Source: Marchantia polymorpha subsp. ruderalis
Taxonomy: Eukaryota; Streptophyta; Marchantiopsida; Marchantiales; Marchantiaceae
DNA: 64,000 nt
Direction of reading: 5' to 3'
NCBI GenBank assembly: GCA_037833965.1
Contig: AP031353.1
Coordinates: forward strand, 10,542,501-10,606,500
The position numbers were made by a program, and so were the translations under genes. A model generated the notes under the pieces. The model was not told the origin of the DNA, did no database searches, and saw nothing but the letters and a program-made list of their open reading frames with translations. Shown piece after piece: positions 21,552-33,514 of this stretch. Each line of letters opens with the position of its first letter. The first letter of the stretch is position 1.

Positions 21552-24500
21552 TCAGATGATGGGGGAGCCGCTGATTGCGAATGGAATCTCATACTCCGGT
21601 GATTGATAAGGGGATTGGGTCCTCGTGCGCGTTCTCTTGTGTCGAGGCTGGCTGTGTTCGATGGCAACGCTTTCATCTCGAGATATGGGAGACGCTCCTC
21701 TGAACTGGTGAGAATCTTCGTGTTCCCCACTGATTCTGCCACTGTTTTCAAATGACATGGCTGTCAGCGAGAGCATACGCTTGATGTCGGAATATCGAGA
21801 TGCATTCAAGCAAGGGGGCGATGGAGGCGATGGGGGCAGCTTCGAAAACGATGCAACTGTGCTCTGAGACCGTGCGTCCGAGTCGTCGTCGTCGGACAGG
21901 TGAATTTCTAGTTCCTCATCGGAATCCAAGGCTGCCTCTGCTTTGTACTTATACCAGTGCGCACAAGCCACGAAGAGCACAAAATTGACGGAGCTGACAA
22001 TCGCCAGCATCCAGTAGAAGTTGTACAGCTTTCCTGTGTCGATATCGTCGGGCAGCCATGCACCGGAGATGCTTCCATCGGCATTCGAGTGTCCGGTGAC
22101 GGAGTTCACAAGCGAGACTAGCAAGCTGCTCGTGTAGTAACCGATCGACAGGGTGCACACGCACAGCGCAGCTCCCATGGATCTCATGGCTTTAGGCGAC
22201 TCGTTGTAGAAGAAATCCAGCTGACCAGCGTAAGTGAGCCCTTCCCCGGCACCGACGAGCATGTACTGAGGCAACAGCCAGAATATGCTCATACGCACAA
22301 CCTTTTCTTCGGCCGGGTCCAGGCCCAAATGCTGTTCGTGCACATGTTGCATCCTCTTCTTCTCGACGAATCCAGCGATGACCATCGTGACGATGGACAA
22401 CAGGAGGCCATAGGAAATTCTGTGGAGGGAACTGACGCCCTTTTTGTTGCCGGTGAATCTTCTGGCGATGGGTATGAACGCTTTCTCCCAAAGGAATAGA
22501 CTCAGAAGGATGCCGCCCTGGAGAAAAGCGCCCATGGAAGGGGCCGGGAACTCGAAATGCCCTCCCATCTTCCTCTCCATGCTGCGTCCTTGCGCCACCG
22601 AGAAGGTCGTCATCTGAGCGTATACTGTGTAGAAGAGAGAAGTCGTCAGAAGGATGGGCAACAACCTCAACACCATCTTCGTCTCCTCGACACTAGTCAC
22701 TGTGCCCAGCCTCCAGGGACTCCTAGTCTCAGGGTCATTCAGATCTTCGATAATCGCTGCCTTGTCCAGAAACCTGCAATAAAACAAATATCTTCAGCAA
22801 TACTGCTCCTCATACGAACCCATCCGTTCTACTATTTCATGTCCTTGTAGCATATGAAAGTGGCTTGTATCGATACAAGTATACAATCTGAAAACTTTAG
22901 CGCCTGTAAATATCAGAAAATAATTATCGATACAAGTATACAATCTGAAAACGTTAGCGCCTGTAAATATCAGTAAATATTTCTGGATACAAGTATACAA
23001 TCTGAAAACGTTAGCGCCTGTAAATATCAGTAAATATTTATCGATAGAAGTATACAATCTGAAAACGTTAGCGCCGGTAAATATCAGTAAATATTTATCG
23101 ATAGAAGTATACAATCTGAAAACGTTAGCGCCTGTAAATTTCAGTAAATATTCATTGCTACAAGTATACAATCTGCAGTCTGAGGCTCACTTGAATTGGT
23201 TGCTGTGCTGAACGGGCACATAGTCTTGGGGACGATCCTTGGAGCTCAGCTCGTAGAGTGAATCTGCGTCAGCGGGGAGCGGGAGTTTGCGCTTTTTGTA
23301 AGCGGAGACGAAAACTTGGGCGATAAGGGTCAGAGGGCTCCCTTTGGGAGCCTTGTATCTGTACAGTCTGCGAGCCATGATGAATGCCACGATCACCAGC
23401 AGCATGCAAACAGTGGGAATGAGGTAACCCCATTCTCTGCCGACATGATCCTGGATGTAAACCAGCACCGTCACTGCGAAGAAGGCCCCGCATGTTATGG
23501 TGAAGAAGTACCAGCTGAAAAATCCGTTCAGGCTCTTTTTCTCTTGCTCGTGGTGCGGATCGAACTGGTCCGCTCCGAACGGCGATGCGCAGGCCTTGAT
23601 TCCTCCCGTCCCCAGGGCTATGAGGTACAGTGATATGTATGTCACGATCAATGGCGTCCCCGTCTGAGGCTGACAGTTGTCCCCTGCGCACTCTTTGGGC
23701 TTGAGAAACGGAAAAGTTGCCGACAGCGTCAGCATCAGCAGACCCTGCACATCACACAATAACAACCGTCCAGTCAACAGTCCAGATCCCCATCGCCCCC
23801 ATCCCACATTCCGAATGCTTGATCCCAGAACTTGTTTACCATTTCCTATTTTTCATCCGTCATGAGCATCATCGAAATCTGAACGAGGCCTGATCCAAAC
23901 CACGAGGCTTGCGGGTTTGAAGCATTTGGATCGCAACTGATCACTGAGGTCGAAGCAAAGGCAGAATAGAGAGTCAGAATTCACGCTTATCCGAACACTT
24001 ATGCAGTTGTGGGGAGTGTGAGGACTTACGAGGAACTGGATAACAGAAGCGCCTGTAGTGACCAGAAAGCGGCCGAGCATGGCATCGGCGACGAAGCCTC
24101 CGAGGAGTGTGAATATGTACGACGTACCCTGGTACGTCGTGACCAAATTTGCGGAGTAGGACGACGACAGATGAAGTTGGCCGGTAAGAAACGGCACCAG
24201 GTTGATGACGATTCCTCCAACTGCCAACTTCTCACATGTCTCCGGCCCTGCACATGGTTATGATGCCACAGGTGCCACGTGAATATCGGAAGGTAAAGAC
24301 TCTTCTGTTCTGTACTGCATGCACAACTCCAGTCCTCGAATTCCTCTATTCAGCAGTACAGATTGTGAACGAGTCGTTCAGCCTCAGATTGATGAATCAC
24401 ATGCAGCAGTCTGATGCCTAAACGTGCTCTTCTTCTGTGCTTTGAGCAGTCTGTCACTCTAGCTCTGCGGCAAGAGATTAATTTCGACATACCTTCTCCT

Positions 24501-24810
24501 CAGGCAGGCTGTGAAATCACCGGACAGCGGTCAGAGCATTAATGATCGATCGGTCTTCAGACGACAGTGTGTCGTCTGAAGACCTTGAACACACGTGATA
24601 TTGATTGACTGCTCGAGACCTCAAAGGTGTGTGTATGTGTGTGTGAGAGAGAGAAGGTTGGACAATTGGTGAGGTACAGCTTGAATCACCTAAGATGAAT
24701 GGTCCTGTTTTCCAGCCGCCAGTAGTGTTCCTCCTGGCAACCTGCCCACAGTAGTCCATTGATCCATCGCCCAGAACGTTCTCGTCTTTTGTGATAGTGT
24801 TCGAGGCCAT
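21552..24810 (-). CDS. NPF: NPF (NRT1/PTR) family proton-coupled transporter, four exons
   Basis: Exons 24810-24690, 24247-24030, 23744-23191 and 22773-21552 join in phase to about 704 residues. The start has the family hallmark TGGWKTGPFILG followed by ETCEK, the ExxE[RK] motif near 43-47 that couples protons in transport, here with Lys. Other family marks are LTLSATFPFLKP, GTGGIKACASPFGADQFD, SWYFFTITCGA, NQFKFLDKAAI, LPQYMLVGAGEGL and GKLYNFYWML. About 12 membrane helices with a long central loop are expected at the plasma membrane or tonoplast. Substrates in the family include nitrate, peptides and hormones. The helix order resembles the NPF4/NPF6 side, but I cannot fix the substrate. The C-terminal tail of about 130 residues (from about 574) is acidic, then Ser/Pro/Arg-rich, and longer than usual. 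Confidence 0.92.
22875..23176. repeat. 57-bp minisatellite in the last intron of the NPF gene
   Basis: The word A(C/G)AAGTATACAATCTG recurs at 22875, 22932, 22989, 23046, 23103 and 23160, exactly 57 bases apart. The array has five full units and ends about 14 bases from the splice donor at 23190. The central units differ by only a few bases. Confidence 0.95.
24552..24584. repeat. Perfect 15-bp inverted repeat in NPF intron 1
   Basis: GGTCTTCAGACGACA (24552-24566) and TGTCGTCTGAAGACC (24570-24584) are exact reverse complements around a GTG loop. A GT/GA microsatellite follows at about 24626-24655 in the same intron. Confidence 0.9.
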
Positions 24811-27800
24811 TCTGATTATGACATGGCGCGGTTGCTGCGATGACAGACAATGCCGGGGGGTTTAGATCAACCTGTTTCTTTGTTGAAAATCTATTACGTT
24901 GACTGTCGTCGACTGTTGAAGATACAATCACGTAGCAACAGGATGTCGGGCATACACACTTTGATCTCCGATATCCACAAGACCCTTCCGTTCCCATGTC
25001 TCCGGGCAGCTTGAGCTGCGAGGGCAACAAACTTCCATCCGCAGTCATGGGACAATAAGGAGACAGGCCAGCCACAGTGATATGGACGTCATGGTTCGCA
25101 GACATCGGCATCCTTTTCCGGATGGAAGAAAACGGACAAAACTTACCCATTAATGACATTGATCTTCGCAATTTGGGAGCTCGTATGCAGGTAAAATTCT
25201 CTCAGAAGTCATGGGCCTATACTGTGAGAGCTATGAAGTTCATGCTGTTGTGAAGACCAATCTTTGCTGATCTATGTCCACAACAGCTGACAGCGCTGCC
25301 AGGCAGAATTATAAAGCTCGGAAAGTAGATAAGCGACGGGCATATGACTCAACTGTTCTGAAAATTCGAGCCACAGGCGAAACCTGAATATAAATCCTTG
25401 AATCTACAGGCCAGTTCCTGGAGAGAGGAAAAACAGAAATGTAATGTACCTCGTTGCGGTGGCCGTTCATCTTTCGGTCTCCTGCCATTTCGCTTTCGCA
25501 CGAGGAGATTTTCGACAGGTTATAGCAGCAGACTGCAATGTTTCGTCTCCAGGAAAGGAACGAGGTCTTTTCACGATGTGCTGCAGGCACGCAATCTTAC
25601 AGACAGCTAGAATGACCCCGGATTTTAACACATGGCCAGGCCTCACAACTTCCCTGAGCTTGGAAACGAACAATTGGATCCCATTCGCGTATTTAGAGAT
25701 CTTGGAGAGTGTGATGATGAATTCTAAGAGGAGGAGGTCAGGTTCTCGGCAGTCCTGTGTGCTGCAGCTGCTTTCAATGCTGAATTTTTTGAACAAAAGT
25801 AAGGAAGAAGTCAAAGTCTTCAGACATAGGTCTGCGTCTCTGAACGCATTCCGATGGATGGCTGTGAGCTAGTTCTCTCGAGCTACGGGAGCTTCCGTTC
25901 TGTACGGGTTTACTCTCTAAGTCTTGTGGAGTTCAACAACTCTGATCGATCGGCCAACTGCACGGTGACGAAATCAACCGTTTCCTGCTCGCTCTCATCA
26001 CCATGCGGTCGGGACTCTTGATCGTATGAGCCCCAACAAGGACAGCAGCATGTGCTTTGAAGTAGATTACACGATGTAGGCAGTCGGCCTCGCAGGCTGT
26101 AGTAGACAGGAGGAGAAGGCGCTCTAGCCAGCACTCTCACAGTCCCGCGGAGCTACTAGTTCTCGGACGTGTACCTGTATCAGGCCCTCAGCTCGCAGCT
26201 CGGCAGCTTGAAGGATTCTTGTGAGAAAGGTGTGAATTTGTACTTGTCTGCTGCTGGGACCTCAGAAGTTACGGTCCAGTCTCGTCCAACCACCACCTTT
26301 TCGTCCAATCGTTGCTGCGTCCAGGTCTCTTCCTCTGAGCTAGCTCAGCTTTCCACTTGTGTCAGAAAGCCCGCAACCTCGTACGCGATCGATCGAGCGT
26401 AGTCCTTAGCTGTAACCGGAGTCCTGAACGTGAAAGACATTCATGAAAATACAACTAACTCGTGGCCCTGGGGCCGTAATCGTAATACCCAAATGTTACA
26501 GTTATCTTATCCAAATGTGCAGCTTCAGCCTTCCACCAGCAATATGTCTGTGACTCACTAACTCAACTCATCACGGCAGCGGTGTCACTGGAGCCTTTAC
26601 AGCACCTCGTAGCTCCGCCGCCTTGCTGGAGCCACGGTGTACGGTGGATGGAGGTGGAGGAGATGGAGAACGCAACCCCTGACTCGCTGCCTGCCGATGG
26701 ACACAGAGATATTGAGAGAGAGATCGAGTGAGAGCACATGAAAATTCTCCAACTGGACAGTCCTAATGAGAAATGAGTTCTCGGGGATCAGATCTCTCGT
26801 CGACGGAAGTCTCTGGATGTGGACAGTGATCTCGAGCTCGAAGCCTGGCAAATGAGTCGATCTGGACTCAAGAGACTGGCCGAGATCGAGTGAGCGAGGA
26901 GGAGTCCATGAAAGACTGATCGTCTTGTGGCGGCGGGATGCTCATATTTTGATCTTGTTGTTTCTATCATTTTTACTTCCGTGTTGGTACGTTCATTGAG
27001 GACTGGAGCACCGGGGCCTCGCTCTCACATTGCCCCCCGGCCCCCAGCAAAACGTGCAGCCGAGGCAGAAGTGCTGAACTCCGCCTTGTCTGGTTCCGGT
27101 AGAAGAATATGAGCACGGTAAATTTTTGAGATTCAGACTAGAGGACATAAAATGATGTAAATCAAGTTGAATGACTATATTCGGTCCTGAATGTCCAGGA
27201 CTTGAACTGTTTTTTCGCCGGCCCTTCTTCGCAAGTGATTATCTCTTGAATCAGGAAGACTGGAATTTGGCCTCTAGCTCCGAGGCTTAGCAGAGGTTTA
27301 GACTATTCTCGATCTGGCGTAAGAAGGGTCAACTGTACTCAGTGGAGGGTTGACCCAATTCGTTTCTGTCGATTGGAATGTTAATGTCCCGTAACACTTT
27401 CCAGGATATGACCAGCTTAGAACCCCATGCCTTGTTTGCACTGGTCGACGCTTGAGGATTCCTTGCCACGTGAAAATCGTAGCGTCATTAGTTTAGTGAG
27501 TTCAGGAGACTCAATATTGCAAAGAGTTACTTCTCTTTCAAGTTCTTCGGAATGGGGAGATTTGAAAACGTGATTTCTTATACTATATCAACTTCAGTTT
27601 TTAAAGTTTGAAATGAGTTCAGATAAATTAACATATCCTTATATGTTATAATTATCAACCAAAAGTACATCAATAGATATAGATAGAAACTCATCTATTT
27701 GTAAAGAAGAAGTAAAAATACGTTTATATCAACTCTTAACAAGTCTTATAAATCTAACTTTGCTAACATAACAGTGGGTGGGGCATCAGTGTGGCTACGG

Positions 27801-30800
27801 TTAATGGTGGCAGCATCTGGGCTCAAATGGAGTGAAGTAAAGCCCTGCTATGCTCCTGCTGACTGGGTAGATGCCACATCAGGAATGCCCGTGATATAGC
27901 CTTCTAAACGGAAGCAACAAGATGCTTTCAGTTTATGACGAAAGGGCACGGATGGCGAGTGGAGAGATATCACGATAGCCAATTTATATCACATTCGGAA
28001 AATATTTATGAGTATAAATGTAGTAGATGCCGCCGTGACCTTGTTTCTTGAACATGAGGATCAGCCAAACTGTTAAACTCACATTTAACACTTGGGCTAA
28101 GATTCAGTGTATCAGTACAGCCAAGAAGAACACAATCTAGATTGTAGACAGATTCTAGACCGGGGGATGACTTGGCATTCCTCTGGAGAGTTTCGGATGT
28201 TTTCAACTATCAAGTGATAAAGTTAGGACCTGGTCTTGTTCTTCGACTTCAACCCCAAGTTCCTTAAGAAGTCTCGCCAGATCCTCCATCCTCATGACAC
28301 AAATACTACCGCTTGCTGCTTTGCGCTGGGGAGGAGCTGCTAGTCACTGGTTTAATATTCTGTTTTTTCTGGTGAATGCGCCAAGCCTAATGGTGTTGGA
28401 TTTCCTCGCTTTGGGAGAGGATGAATGTCTCTTCCGCTTGCCTTGAATCCTGGGCCACATGATCTGGTGCGCATAAATAAATGTTCAACTTTTACAATGC
28501 CTTGTGAAAGGGATACTCATTGTAAGGGTAGTACAAGATGTACACTAGCCTCCCGCCTAAGTAGCATCCCGGTAAACTACTACCCATTATTTTCCAGAAA
28601 AGATATGGTTCGGATTTAATTAGTCCAACATGTCATGGATTATCATTTTGAGCAAGTTTTGAAGATCTTTCGTTCGGTTTGTCACCCATGTCCTCAAGGA
28701 CGATGAAACTATGAACAGAGAATCGAAAAGTCTTTTGTTTTTAAGCTTCATCACAAACATCGAGGCAGCTCGTTCTAGAATTTGCTCGTAACTTGTCCCA
28801 CACCTTCCTGATACCTCCTTCACTAACATCGTACTCGCGCAATATAGCCCTTTTACTCGGATATCGTCTTACATTGCAACCAAATCCACCGATTAGAAAG
28901 TGATTTGTCTAAAGTGCGCACCTACCGGCTCAGTACGCAGAATCCTCTCAGGTTCAATTTGCGTACTTAGGCGAGAGGCTACTGTACGCGTTTCTCACTG
29001 GGGACAGTGGAGAGTAATGTACGAATTAGATCCAGGAAGGACGTACGTACTACACTTCGTTGAATTTGAGAAGAATCACGTTCTGAATCATTCCCATACA
29101 CCAAACGTATCACAGAGACAGATCTGTCCTTCCGAGAAATATCCGACTTGTGAGTGTCGACAAGGAATATTCAACTTATGAGTGACTGTGGTTTCTGCAA
29201 GAATCAGAAAGGATTTTTCCATGTCTGCAGTCCCTGTTTCAACACTCGATTTATTGTATCTGAAGCTCACTCAGTATGAGAAAGTTGGAACTTCCGAGTG
29301 TGTACGGTTTCAGGTCTCGTCCCACTAGATTCAGTTCTGATCAGCGTTGATCCCCTTGGAATGTCTGGTCACCTGTAAACATGTTAACGGTCAACGGCTG
29401 TATCTACTACAGAATATATCCGGGAATAATGCTCTCCTGAAGGTTTGAAGATACATCCACCTGCAGTGACACATTTTCCCCCACTGCCCGGACACACCAT
29501 TTGGAGCCTCTGTCGATGAGTTGGCTGGAGAAGTCCTTTGATTAGAAGACCTCGCACATGAAGACTCTGTAGCTTATTTTGTAACTGCAGCAGCTAGCAG
29601 ACGCTTGGGAAGCTTTTAAGGATACATCTGACTTTATGTGAGGGCTAGATCCCCACTCTGTCCGAACTCGTTCAAGAAATTTCTGCAAATAGAGATTCTG
29701 AGCAAGAAAAGAGAACTCACAGTTGAGGGATTCTGAAACTGAATGCGTAGCTACAGGACCTAGAACATGGTTTTGATACTTCCCATACATGCTTATTGAC
29801 AGTTGCTGTGTGGATTGTCCAGTAGGACGCAAGTTGTGCGAAAATATCAGTGTATGTTAAAAACTGTCACGTATTCCATAAATTTGTTCCAAAAGATTGC
29901 ATGCACCCGCCCAGCCGTGAAAATATTTTTAGATCCAACTAGAGCCAAGTAAAGAGAAAGCCCGCCTATCCAAAACCATAAAGTAACGATTCAACTATTG
30001 ACCGAGCTCCCTTCAACGATTGACTGAGCCTCAACAGAACTCCTGCATTATCGTAAATCATTTTACGTCAATCTGAATATCATTTTGGGACTCAAATTTC
30101 AGGACTGAGGGCTGCCAAAAGAACAAAATTCGAATATATGCTGGTATACTTGGCGTTTAACGGATGTCCGTGTTGCCCGAGACAATTACTCAAACAACCG
30201 TATTCGTAATGTAACTTGATCCTTCGACTGTTTCTGATTCAGATATGTTTCTTTCTATCGTCGTGTTTCGTTTTCGCGTCTTTGTTGGAGTTTTTGTACA
30301 GTCTGGGTTACATTCATGGATTCTTCAAGGAAGCAGCCGAAGGGACACTTTTTTAAAACGTAGGCGGGAGTATCAGTGGCATGGAAACTGCCGCTGATGA
30401 TGAGCAAAGCGAAGTGCTAGTTTCTTTAGATGGTATAGTTTCGTGTGATGTAAACTTCTTCACCAAGGTCGACGTAGGGGTCTCGTGGGGCCCGCTAGTT
30501 GTATTTATGTCCTCTTCAACTCACTTGAGTCATATGGAAAGGAAAAAAAATCTGATATACATGTCTGAAAGATTTCTGTCTGATGTTTGACATGAGAAGT
30601 CCTTTTCTCGAATCACATTCCACCTGTGTACTAACAGCTGTTACTGACATTTCTACCTCAAACGAAACTCAATGCCGTACTTCTAATTGCATGTGGCATG
30701 TTGCAGACTGTGGACCTACTACAACGCCTTGTGACAAAACATGTACAGCTCTCATTGCAGAGCGGTCCTCCACTGTTCCACGGATCAGCTGAGTTATTTT

Positions 30801-32011
30801 ACGTAGAAAAAGTACAGTTGGATTCAACCTGGAAGACTCATGGATTCGAGACTTGCACGAGGACTTACTAGATTATGATTCAAAGCTAAAACGATGTAAC
30901 AAGATGATTTCTTCAAATCGCCGGCCTCCATATCCACCTCTGCAATCCTCCTTGTCACCTCCTGACCCGTTGGACCACTGTATAATTATAGATGTCGTGT
31001 AAAACTTTTATAGCCAATCTCGTTTCGTTCATCATTCATGTCTAGATCTTTGTTCTGATGTCAGAACGGTATCAGCAGATTGGATTAAATGCAGTCGTAG
31101 ATCTAACGAGCCATGAATCTTACTGTGACCTACTCTGTCGATAACTCCAACGATTTTCAGAGTAACAGTTCGATCGGGAACAATTTCGTATACCACTCTT
31201 GAAGAATCCTGGCTCACCATTTCCAAGAGAAAACTGAATCACAAAAAAGCAGGAGTGAAATGCCATCGTGATTGTGATCAAATCTTAGAATCCCTCAGGT
31301 TATTAATATTTGGATCCTTCGTACCCTGTTACACAGTTCAACGGACAGCTCCATGATATGGAGCGGGATTGAGTTCTTGCATCATTTCAAAGAAGCTCAT
31401 TGTGCCCAGTTCTCCGTAATCTGCTTAATCAGAGCTGATCGCTCTATCAAAACGAGCTGGTAAACGAGCCTTGACTATCTTTATCACAAAGCGCATATCA
31501 ACTCCATAAGAGTTCCGTCAGATTTCAAAGATCGAGTACCCTAGTCTCGGAAGAAGGTGCTATTCATGCAACCTCAGAAAATTTGTCACATGTGGCTTGA
31601 GCTGACTTGTAAGACAACTACAGCAAACTGTCTAACTGCCTCATGAGGCTCCAACTGGATCATAGATGTTCGTATTGGTCCGTCACCTTCTCCACATTCG
31701 TGACTGATTCGTAGTATTTGTGAGGGTTCCTTCGTTCCATTCCGGTCAGCATTTCTCTGTGTTGTGGATAGCACATTTCAGCTCGGGACAATGGTTTCCA
31801 GTCAAATCCATGAAGTTCCTTCCTTCAGCTTCTTAGTTGTTGATAATTGATGGAAGATGGTCAAAGCTCGCCGATTTTCTTGCGAGGCTTGCAAAGCTTG
31901 AAGATTGGAGTGATGAGTTTGCAGCTGGTGAATGGTCGGTCGGCATCCAAGTTTGAGGAGTCATTGAAGACTACCCTTGTTTGATAGTGCTGTTAGTTCA
32001 GACTCGAGAGA
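24811..32011. other. Long region without a recognised gene
   Basis: About 7.2 kb with moderate base composition and only short open frames on both strands. Nothing matches a family I know. The first few hundred bases probably carry the NPF promoter. A plus-strand frame of about 40 codons near 27780-27900 reads like protein (for example SGLKWSEVKPCYAPADW) but is isolated. Non-coding or decayed transposon sequence is the most likely content. Confidence 0.45.
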
Positions 32012-32227
32012 ATGGCCCTGTCGTCGTTTGCTGCACGTCTGAACCCTCTCTGTACGCCGAGACAGGGCCCAAAAGTTTACGAAGAATTACAGCCGCACAA
32101 AATCCAATCCGGAGTCCATCACATGCGGCTCGAAGAATACCGGAAACGCAATCAGAGCCTGCAACGTCGCCGGAATGGGCAGAAAGAGCTCAGACAGCAG
32201 GACCTGAATGTATTGCGAGCTCACTGA
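32012..32227 (+). other. Possible upstream ORF (71 codons) in the leader of the formiminotransferase-like gene
   Basis: An ATG at 32012 opens a 71-codon frame beginning MALSSFAARLNPLC, rich in Arg and Gln, and ending at a stop 95 bases before the main start. It could be a translated uORF or a remnant of an older first exon. The support is only its length and ATG start. Confidence 0.3.
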
Positions 32228-32322
32228 ACGGACGGACGGTGCTCGGATGCTCATCGATAGCATCGAGGAAAGCAGCGAGATTCGAGAAGAGGCAGCGATT
32301 TTGCAGCTGCTGCAGCAACGAC

Positions 32323-33514
32323 ATGCGAATGGCTGCAGCAGGGGAATTGAGGAGGCTGGCCCTGGCCTGTTGCAAGCTGTACATCTCGGACAGCAAAAAC
32401 GTGAAGGCCCTGGAGACGATAGAGAGAGCTGCGAGAAGCCAGAGGCTGGCACCTCTGCTGCACATTTTCGAGGACAAGGAGTACAACAGAGTCGGTTACA
32501 CATTAGCCGGACCCATCCCATTCCCTGCTCATGATCAAAAGAAACATCCGTTCGTGCCCGAGAAGACTCTCCCGATTCGATCTGCGGTGATGGCGATGGT
32601 GAAGGCAGCGGTGGACAGCATCGACCTTCAAGAGCACGTGGGCTCCCACCCTCGCCTGGGAGTCGTGGACCACCTCTGCTTCCACGCCATAGGATCTGCT
32701 TCTCTGGAACAGGCGGCCTCTTTGGCTCGCACCGTAGCTGCAGACATTGCGTCTGATCTTCAAGGTCCGTCTCCTCGTTGTACCTTCAATTCCACCATCA
32801 GCATCGTGCAATGAAATCCAGAAACAATAGCTCAATTTCAGAACCTTTTCCCGATATTGTGCGTAATGTTCCTCGAAAGCTCAGGAAAGAACTCACTAGT
32901 TTAATCCTTGCAAGCCTCGTTAGGGAAGCGCACGGTGCAGAAATTTGATCCAACTGACAAACAGCGAGCCTTAATTTTATTGGGGGCTGTTCTGGCCATG
33001 TGCAGTTCCTACCTTCGTGTACGGTGCAGCTCACGAAGACAGAAGACCCTTGGATGCCATCAGAAGAGAGCTCGGGTACTTTCGATGCAATTCGCTGGGA
33101 CATTGGGAGGGGACACCCGAGCTCCCGTCAGAATTGTCACCCGATTTCGGGCCCAGCATAGCTTCCCCCAAGACGGGAGTGGTGGTTGTAGGTGCTTGTC
33201 CTTGGGTGATGAACTACAATGTTCCAATTCAGTCGACGGATTTGGTGACAGGGCGGAAGATTGCGAGGAAGGTGAGCGAGAGAGGGGGCGGTCTTGCAGA
33301 CGTCCAGGCCATGGCTTTGTTGCACGGAGAGGCCAGGATGGAGATTGCTTGCAACCTTCTCGATGTGCAGAAGTCCAGTCCCCAGATGGTGCAGAACTTG
33401 GTGGCCTCGCTGGGTGAGAGTGCAGGTGTTGATGTCGGTCAGGGGTACTTGACAGGGCAGTCAGACGAGGAAATCTTCGAACTGGCCTTGGAGAAGCTGT
33501 TTACGTTTCAGTAG
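32323..33514 (+). CDS. Glutamate formiminotransferase-like folate enzyme, two exons
   Basis: Exons 32323-32764 and 33006-33514 join in phase to about 316 residues, close to the plant family's usual size (about 300). Family marks: CCKLYISDSKN at the start, FEDKEYNRVGYTL, the highly conserved GSHPRLGVVDHLCFH containing the catalytic-type His, then across the intron VPTFVYGAA, IRRELGYF, VGACPWVMNYNVPI and ERGGGLADVQAMAL. In animals the domain moves a formimino group from formiminoglutamate to tetrahydrofolate. Stand-alone relatives can also act on 5-formyltetrahydrofolate, the likelier role in plants. The cyclodeaminase domain of the animal fusion protein is absent, as expected for plants. The start is the first of two close ATGs (32323, 32329). 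The frame is open further upstream, but that sequence looks non-coding. Confidence 0.9.

Noticed and set aside
22794..23171. Continuous minus-strand frame of 19-residue repeats
   Set aside because: It is the 57-bp intron minisatellite; the exon frame meets a stop right at the donor, so it is not part of the transporter.
24118..24140. Palindrome ACGACGTACC-CT-GGTACGTCGT
   Set aside because: It lies in the NPF coding exon and is explained by codons for conserved residues, so it is not counted with the non-coding palindromes.
25444..25872. 142-codon plus-strand frame with a signal-peptide-like start
   Set aside because: An equally long frame lies antisense to it and there is no conserved motif, so it is not supported as a secreted protein gene.
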